From: JAMLHH01 sp035515235
Lineage (GTDB): Bacteria; Bacteroidota; Bacteroidia; Chitinophagales; JADIYW01
Length of the DNA stretch: 64,000 bases
Direction: 5' to 3'
NCBI GenBank assembly: GCA_035515235.1
Contig: DATJBS010000004.1
Location: 1-64,000, forward strand
The notes below the pieces were generated by a model. It saw only the letters and a list, made by a program, of their open reading frames with translations, was not told the DNA's origin and did not search any database. The position numbers and the translations under genes are program-made. Below are positions 60,485-64,000 of this stretch, piece by piece (within the stretch, counting starts at the first letter, position 1; each line of letters opens with the position of its first letter).

Positions 60485-61366
60485 ATGTGGACTAGATTTC
60501 TAACATTTATACTGAATATACTATTAGCACTTATTGGCTTATTGCCCTTTAAAATATTGAGACCACTCAGCAAAGCTCTTGACTTTTTCTTGTATAATAT
60601 CTTACATTATCGTAGAGATGTGGTCAATTTAAATATGATTTATGCATTGCCATTTATCGAAGGAGAAAAATTTAAAGAAATAGAAAAAAACTTCTATCGA
60701 CATTTCTCAGAACTCATTCTTGAAATCATCAAAGGATTCTATATTTCTCTTGAAAAACTACTCCCACGAATAAAAATCGATGATACTTCTTTAGAATTAC
60801 TCAATAAATTGACAAAAGAAAATAGACATGTAGTGCTCATGCTTGGACATTACGGAAATTGGGAATGGCCATTATTAATCATTCAACAGTATACCACACT
60901 AAAACCTTTTGCATTCTATGCACCACTGAGTTTTAAAGCATTAGATCAATTAATAAAAAATAAGCGAGAAAGATTTGGAGCAACCATGCTAGATGCTAAT
61001 CGTGCAAAAGAATATAATACTCTATTAAAAGGTCAAGCTTCTATTATAGCATTGGTAGGCGACCAATCTCCTACAGGTCGTACTCGTACTCACGATACAA
61101 GATTTTTATCCTTAAATACCCACTTTTTTAATGGAGGCGAAAGATTAGCTAAAAACTTAGACGCAGCAGTACTTTTCGTTCACTTTACAAAAACAGGGAT
61201 AGGAAAGTATGATATTCATTTAGAATTAATCAGTGAAAACTCTAACCAAGAAGAAGAAGGTATCATTACAGAAAAATATGTAAGAATACTTGAACAGGAA
61301 ATTTTACAACAACCTTCTAATTGGATTTGGAGCCATAAGAGATGGAAAGGGATGATTCCTTATTAA
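60485..61366 (+). CDS. LpxL/HtrB-like lysophospholipid acyltransferase
   Basis: A 293-residue acyltransferase of the lipid A late-acylation type. There is an N-terminal membrane segment (about 6-28). The catalytic H-x4-E is in MLGHYGNWEWP near residue 122, LVGDQSPTG near residue 193 and FFNGGERLAKNLDAAVLFVHFTK near residue 220. Acts at the inner membrane on lipid A or related lipids. Divergent from wbqC. A GT2 and an rfbD-like gene follow on the same strand at 40 and 9 nt spacing, so the three probably serve the envelope. Confidence 0.88.
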   Translation: MWTRFLTFILNILLALIGLLPFKILRPLSKALDFFLYNILHYRRDVVNLNMIYALPFIEGEKFKEIEKNFYRHFSELILEIIKGFYISLEKLLPRIKIDDTSLELLNKLTKENRHVVLMLGHYGNWEWPLLIIQQYTTLKPFAFYAPLSFKALDQLIKNKRERFGATMLDANRAKEYNTLLKGQASIIALVGDQSPTGRTRTHDTRFLSLNTHFFNGGERLAKNLDAAVLFVHFTKTGIGKYDIHLELISENSNQEEEGIITEKYVRILEQEILQQPSNWIWSHKRWKGMIPY

Positions 61367-61406
61367 TATTCTAATTTTTAGCATCTTTGCAAACAAATAG
61401 CATTCT

Positions 61407-62459
61407 TTGAAGCAGTCACAAATACCAGAAGTAGCAGTCATTATTTTAAATTATAATGGTAAGCATTGGTTAGAAAAATTTCTTCCATCTGTAATAGCGC
61501 ATACTCCGGCTACATTAGCTAAGATATGGGTAGCAGATAATGGATCTTCAGACGGTTCTTTAGAAATGATTAAGAGTCAATTTCCTGAAGTGAATACTTT
61601 AAGAATGTCCGAAAACTACGGTTTTGCTGGAGGTTATAATCATGCTATTCAAAATATTCCTTGCAAATATGTCATGCTGCTCAATTCTGATGTAGAAGTG
61701 AGAGAAGGCTGGATAGAACCTTTATACTATACGCTTCAGCGCAATCACTCCATAGCTGCATGCCAACCCAAATTATTGGATTATAACGAGCCACTAAAAT
61801 TTGAATATGCTGGAGCAGGTGGTGGTTTAATTGACAAATATGGTTATCCATTTTGTAGAGGAAGAATTTTCAACAAAATCGAAAATGACTCCGGTCAATA
61901 CAACGAAGAAATTGAAGTCTTCTGGGCAACAGGTGCCTGCATGATGGTCAATAAAAAACTCTTCCAAACAGTAGGTGGATTTGACAAAAACTTCTTTGCC
62001 CACATGGAGGAAATCGATTTATGCTGGAGATTTAAAAACTTAGGCTATAAAATCAAATACGTTCCTGCATCCAAAGTTTACCATGTTGGAGGAGGAACAT
62101 TGACCGCACAAGATCCTCACAAAACGTATTTAAATTTTAGAAACAACAGATTGATGCTTTTTAAGAATTTGGATTCAGGTCAAGCGCTTCAAGTCAATCT
62201 CATCAGAAATCTTTTAGATCTTTTATCTTTACTCCAATTTTTATTGAAATTCAAATTCAAAGATGCAGGAGCAGTCATTAGAGCACAATTTGCTTACAGA
62301 AGCATGATGATGAAGGCATTAGAAGACAAACATCGATTCAAAGAGATCCAACAAAAACATAAAATCGGACCACCAAACACCAAAGGAATTTATCCTAAAA
62401 GTATCGTGTTCTCATTTTTCATCAGACAAAGAAAGAAATTTACAGATTTGTCTTGGTAA
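61407..62459 (+). CDS. family 2 glycosyltransferase, rhamnosyl-type
   Basis: A 350-residue GT-A protein with VAVIILNYNGKHWLEKFLPSV, KIWVADNGSSDGSLEMIK near residue 45, MLLNSDVEVREGWIEPL near residue 90 (metal-binding DxD-like) and EVFWATGACMMVNKKLFQTVGGFDKNFFAHMEEIDLCWRF near residue 170-210. This pattern is close to rhamnosyl- and galactosyltransferases of O-antigen or arabinogalactan pathways. Start is TTG at 61407, as MKQSQIPEVAVIIL matches the family start. It has a long basic C-terminal extension but no membrane helix of certainty. Confidence 0.87.
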   Translation: MKQSQIPEVAVIILNYNGKHWLEKFLPSVIAHTPATLAKIWVADNGSSDGSLEMIKSQFPEVNTLRMSENYGFAGGYNHAIQNIPCKYVMLLNSDVEVREGWIEPLYYTLQRNHSIAACQPKLLDYNEPLKFEYAGAGGGLIDKYGYPFCRGRIFNKIENDSGQYNEEIEVFWATGACMMVNKKLFQTVGGFDKNFFAHMEEIDLCWRFKNLGYKIKYVPASKVYHVGGGTLTAQDPHKTYLNFRNNRLMLFKNLDSGQALQVNLIRNLLDLLSLLQFLLKFKFKDAGAVIRAQFAYRSMMMKALEDKHRFKEIQQKHKIGPPNTKGIYPKSIVFSFFIRQRKKFTDLSW

Positions 62460-62468
62460 ATTCAACCC

Positions 62469-63341
62469 ATGAAAATTCTAATCATCGGCGCATCCGGCTT
62501 AGTAGGAAGTAATTGTTTGAGATATTTAAGTGCACAAAATCATCATTGTATCGGCACATACTTCTCCTATCCTGCTCAGAATACCGTATATTATGATACT
62601 CTAAATCCTGACAATCCTAACAATATCGATTTAGAAAAATTTTCACCAGAAGTCATCATTCATTGTGGAGCATTAACTCATGTGGATTATTGCGAGCAAC
62701 ATCCCGAAGAAAGTGAAAGACTGACCGTACAATCGACTCAAAACGTTATCGAAATAGCTCGTAAATTCTCTGCTAAATTAATCTTTATCTCTACGGATTA
62801 TATATTTGACGGAGCAGATGGACCTTATGGAGAACATGCAACAGCTCAACCTATTAGCATTTACGGTCAACATAAATGGGATGCGGAATTACTCATTCAA
62901 AACTCAAATCTGAATCATTTAATTCTAAGAATCACCAACGTATATGGCGATGAAGAAAGAGGCAAAAACTTCGTATCTAGAATCATAGAACAAGCCGCCA
63001 ATCAAAAACATTTGACACTCAAGCTCCCTATAGATCAATATGCCACACCTATCAATGCATACGATATCGCAAGAGCTATCCATTTATTACTTAATGACGA
63101 GAAAACAGGAATTTACAATATCGCTTCTACCGACTATATGAATAGAGTTCAATTAGCATTGAGAGTTTTAAAATATTTTCCAAATGCTACTTACGATCTT
63201 ATTCCACTCACTACTGAAGAGATGAATCCTCCTGCAGCACGACCATTACAAGGCGGACTAAAAAGCAGCAAGTTCCTATCCGAATATCCTGATTTTGTAT
63301 TTTCTACGGTAGATGATTATGTTGGAGTTTTTAGACCATAG
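62469..63341 (+). CDS. dTDP-4-dehydrorhamnose reductase-like extended SDR
   Basis: A 290-residue NAD(P)-binding sugar reductase of the RfbD/RmlD type. Cofactor motif ILIIGASGLVGSN at the start, IIHCGALTHVDYCEQHPEES near residue 65-85, LIFISTDYIFDGADGPYGE near residue 100, catalytic YxxxK in SIYGQHKWDAELLIQ near residue 135 and RITNVYG near residue 157. It could make dTDP-L-rhamnose, but rmlABC are not next to it, so the nucleotide sugar is not certain. It follows the GT2 gene after 9 nt; the repeat array starts directly after the stop. Confidence 0.85.
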   Translation: MKILIIGASGLVGSNCLRYLSAQNHHCIGTYFSYPAQNTVYYDTLNPDNPNNIDLEKFSPEVIIHCGALTHVDYCEQHPEESERLTVQSTQNVIEIARKFSAKLIFISTDYIFDGADGPYGEHATAQPISIYGQHKWDAELLIQNSNLNHLILRITNVYGDEERGKNFVSRIIEQAANQKHLTLKLPIDQYATPINAYDIARAIHLLLNDEKTGIYNIASTDYMNRVQLALRVLKYFPNATYDLIPLTTEEMNPPAARPLQGGLKSSKFLSEYPDFVFSTVDDYVGVFRP

Positions 63342-63342
63342 T

Positions 63343-64000
63343 CAATAGACCACTGACCACTATATTATGTACTTCGTAAGTCCCTGAAATTGGTTGACCA
63401 ATTATGTCATTCTGAAAGTAGCGATAGCGAATTGAAGAATCTATATAAATCAAGAGATTCCTCCTACGTCAGAATGACAAATCATTGAACGAAAATGTCA
63501 TTCTGAACTTGCTTCAGAATCTCTTAATTAATCGCTTCAGATTGCAGGCTTAATCCACAATAGACAACTGACCACTATTTTATGTACTTCGTATAAGCCC
63601 CTAAAAGAGGTTGACCAATTATGTCATTCTGAAAGTAGCGATCGCGAATTGAAGAATCTATGTAAATCAAGAGATTCCTCCTACATCGGAATGACAAATA
63701 ATTGAACGAAAATGTCATTCTGAACTTGTTTCAGAATCTCTTAATTAATCGCTTCAGATTGCAGGCTTAATCCACAATAGAAAACTGACCACTATATTAT
63801 GTACTTCTTAAGTCCCTAAAAGAGGTTGACCAATTATGTCATTCTGAAAGTAGCGATAGCGAATTGAAGAATCTATGTAAATCAAGAGATTCCTCCTACG
63901 TCGGAATGACAAATAATTGAACGAAAATGTCATTCTGAACTTGTTTCAGAATCTCTTAATTAATCGTTTGAGATTGCAGGTTTAATCCACAATAGACAAC
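63343..64000. repeat. tandem array of a ~216-bp unit with internal inverted repeats
   Basis: Three nearly identical copies start at 63353 (215 bp), 63568 (217 bp) and 63785 (215 bp), and a fourth begins at 64000, so the array continues past the window. Copies differ by scattered single-base changes. Each copy carries GTCATTCTGAA at the left and a second one about 95 bp on, with TCGGAATGAC/TCAGAATGAC between, giving one long imperfect palindrome. A shorter perfect one (TTCTGAA / TTCAGAA) follows. No reading frame is maintained. I recall similar GTCATTCTGAA-TTCAGAATCTC repeats between genes in other Bacteroidota genomes. Confidence 0.9.

Noticed and set aside
63343..64000. CRISPR array
   Set aside because: Units are about 216 bp, nearly identical throughout, without unique spacers of 30-40 bp and with no cas genes in view.

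Overview
The window is chromosomal DNA of a low-GC member of the Bacteroidota. This rests on several things: a short primary sigma factor without region 1.1, promoters of the TTG-N19/20-TAnnTTTG type, a TonB-dependent receptor with a carboxypeptidase-like N-terminus, a type IX secretion C-terminal sorting domain on an esterase, DUF2723, DUF1571 and WbqC proteins, bacillithiol synthesis (BshA) and the miaB/sigma-54 activator/lptE/TPR/secG block. The order cannot be fixed from the sequence alone; a saprospirian, chitinophagian or flavobacterial relative would all fit.

Layout. 1-167: truncated edge with a GC-rich nested hairpin. 168-4000: leuS (-) and a MaoC-type dehydratase (+). 4.0-6.1 kb: a hipBA toxin-antitoxin pair. 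6.1-10.5 kb: a PIG-L deacetylase, a 47-residue membrane microprotein and a sodium:solute symporter, linked by overlapping stop and start codons. 10.7-10.97 kb: a self-contained transcription unit (promoter, 168-nt tRNA-like RNA, terminator). 11-16 kb: exonuclease III, an orphan peptide-binding lipoprotein, a ParE-type toxin-antitoxin pair, small membrane proteins and the primary sigma factor. 16.1-21.3 kb: rpe, a TonB-dependent receptor, a GT2 glycosyltransferase and a STELLO-like protein. 21.4-23.4 kb: a convergent type II restriction-modification pair of the Eco47II/Sau96I kind. 24.3-27.6 kb: glyoxylate shunt genes aceB-aceA. 27.9-37.1 kb: an SBF-like transporter, nfeD-floA, rlmH-rhomboid, and the miaB to secG run. 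37.2-43.4 kb: MarR, two glycosyltransferases, recQ and a T9SS-exported esterase. 43.5-51.6 kb: argH, a DUF1571/LysM protein, a pseudouridine synthase, a TlpA-like protein, a lipid kinase, an SDR, bshA and mscL. 51.7-56.4 kb: a 2OG-Fe(II) oxygenase, a methyltransferase and a DUF2723 (TMEM260-like) GT-C protein in one operon. 56.7-63.3 kb: tRNA-Gln, DUF4332, an orphan ABC permease, DUF2911, wbqC, an LpxL-like acyltransferase, GT2 and an rfbD-like reductase. 63.34-64.0 kb: a tandem repeat array with a unit of about 216 bp, running off the window.

Most of the window is ordinary housekeeping and cell-envelope content. The most unusual element is the tRNA-like RNA at 10759-10926. It has a complete cloverleaf (7-bp acceptor stem, Leu/Ser-type D arm, anticodon arm with GUC, consensus T arm) but a variable region of about 99 nt that is GC-rich and folds on itself. 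I cannot match it to an RNA class I know. Secondary points of interest are the unannotated microprotein in the PIG-L/symporter operon, -7 promoter boxes only 4-8 nt from start codons (apparently leaderless messages), a LysM-like module at the end of the DUF1571 protein, a candidate operator at the methyltransferase start, and the 216-bp tandem array.
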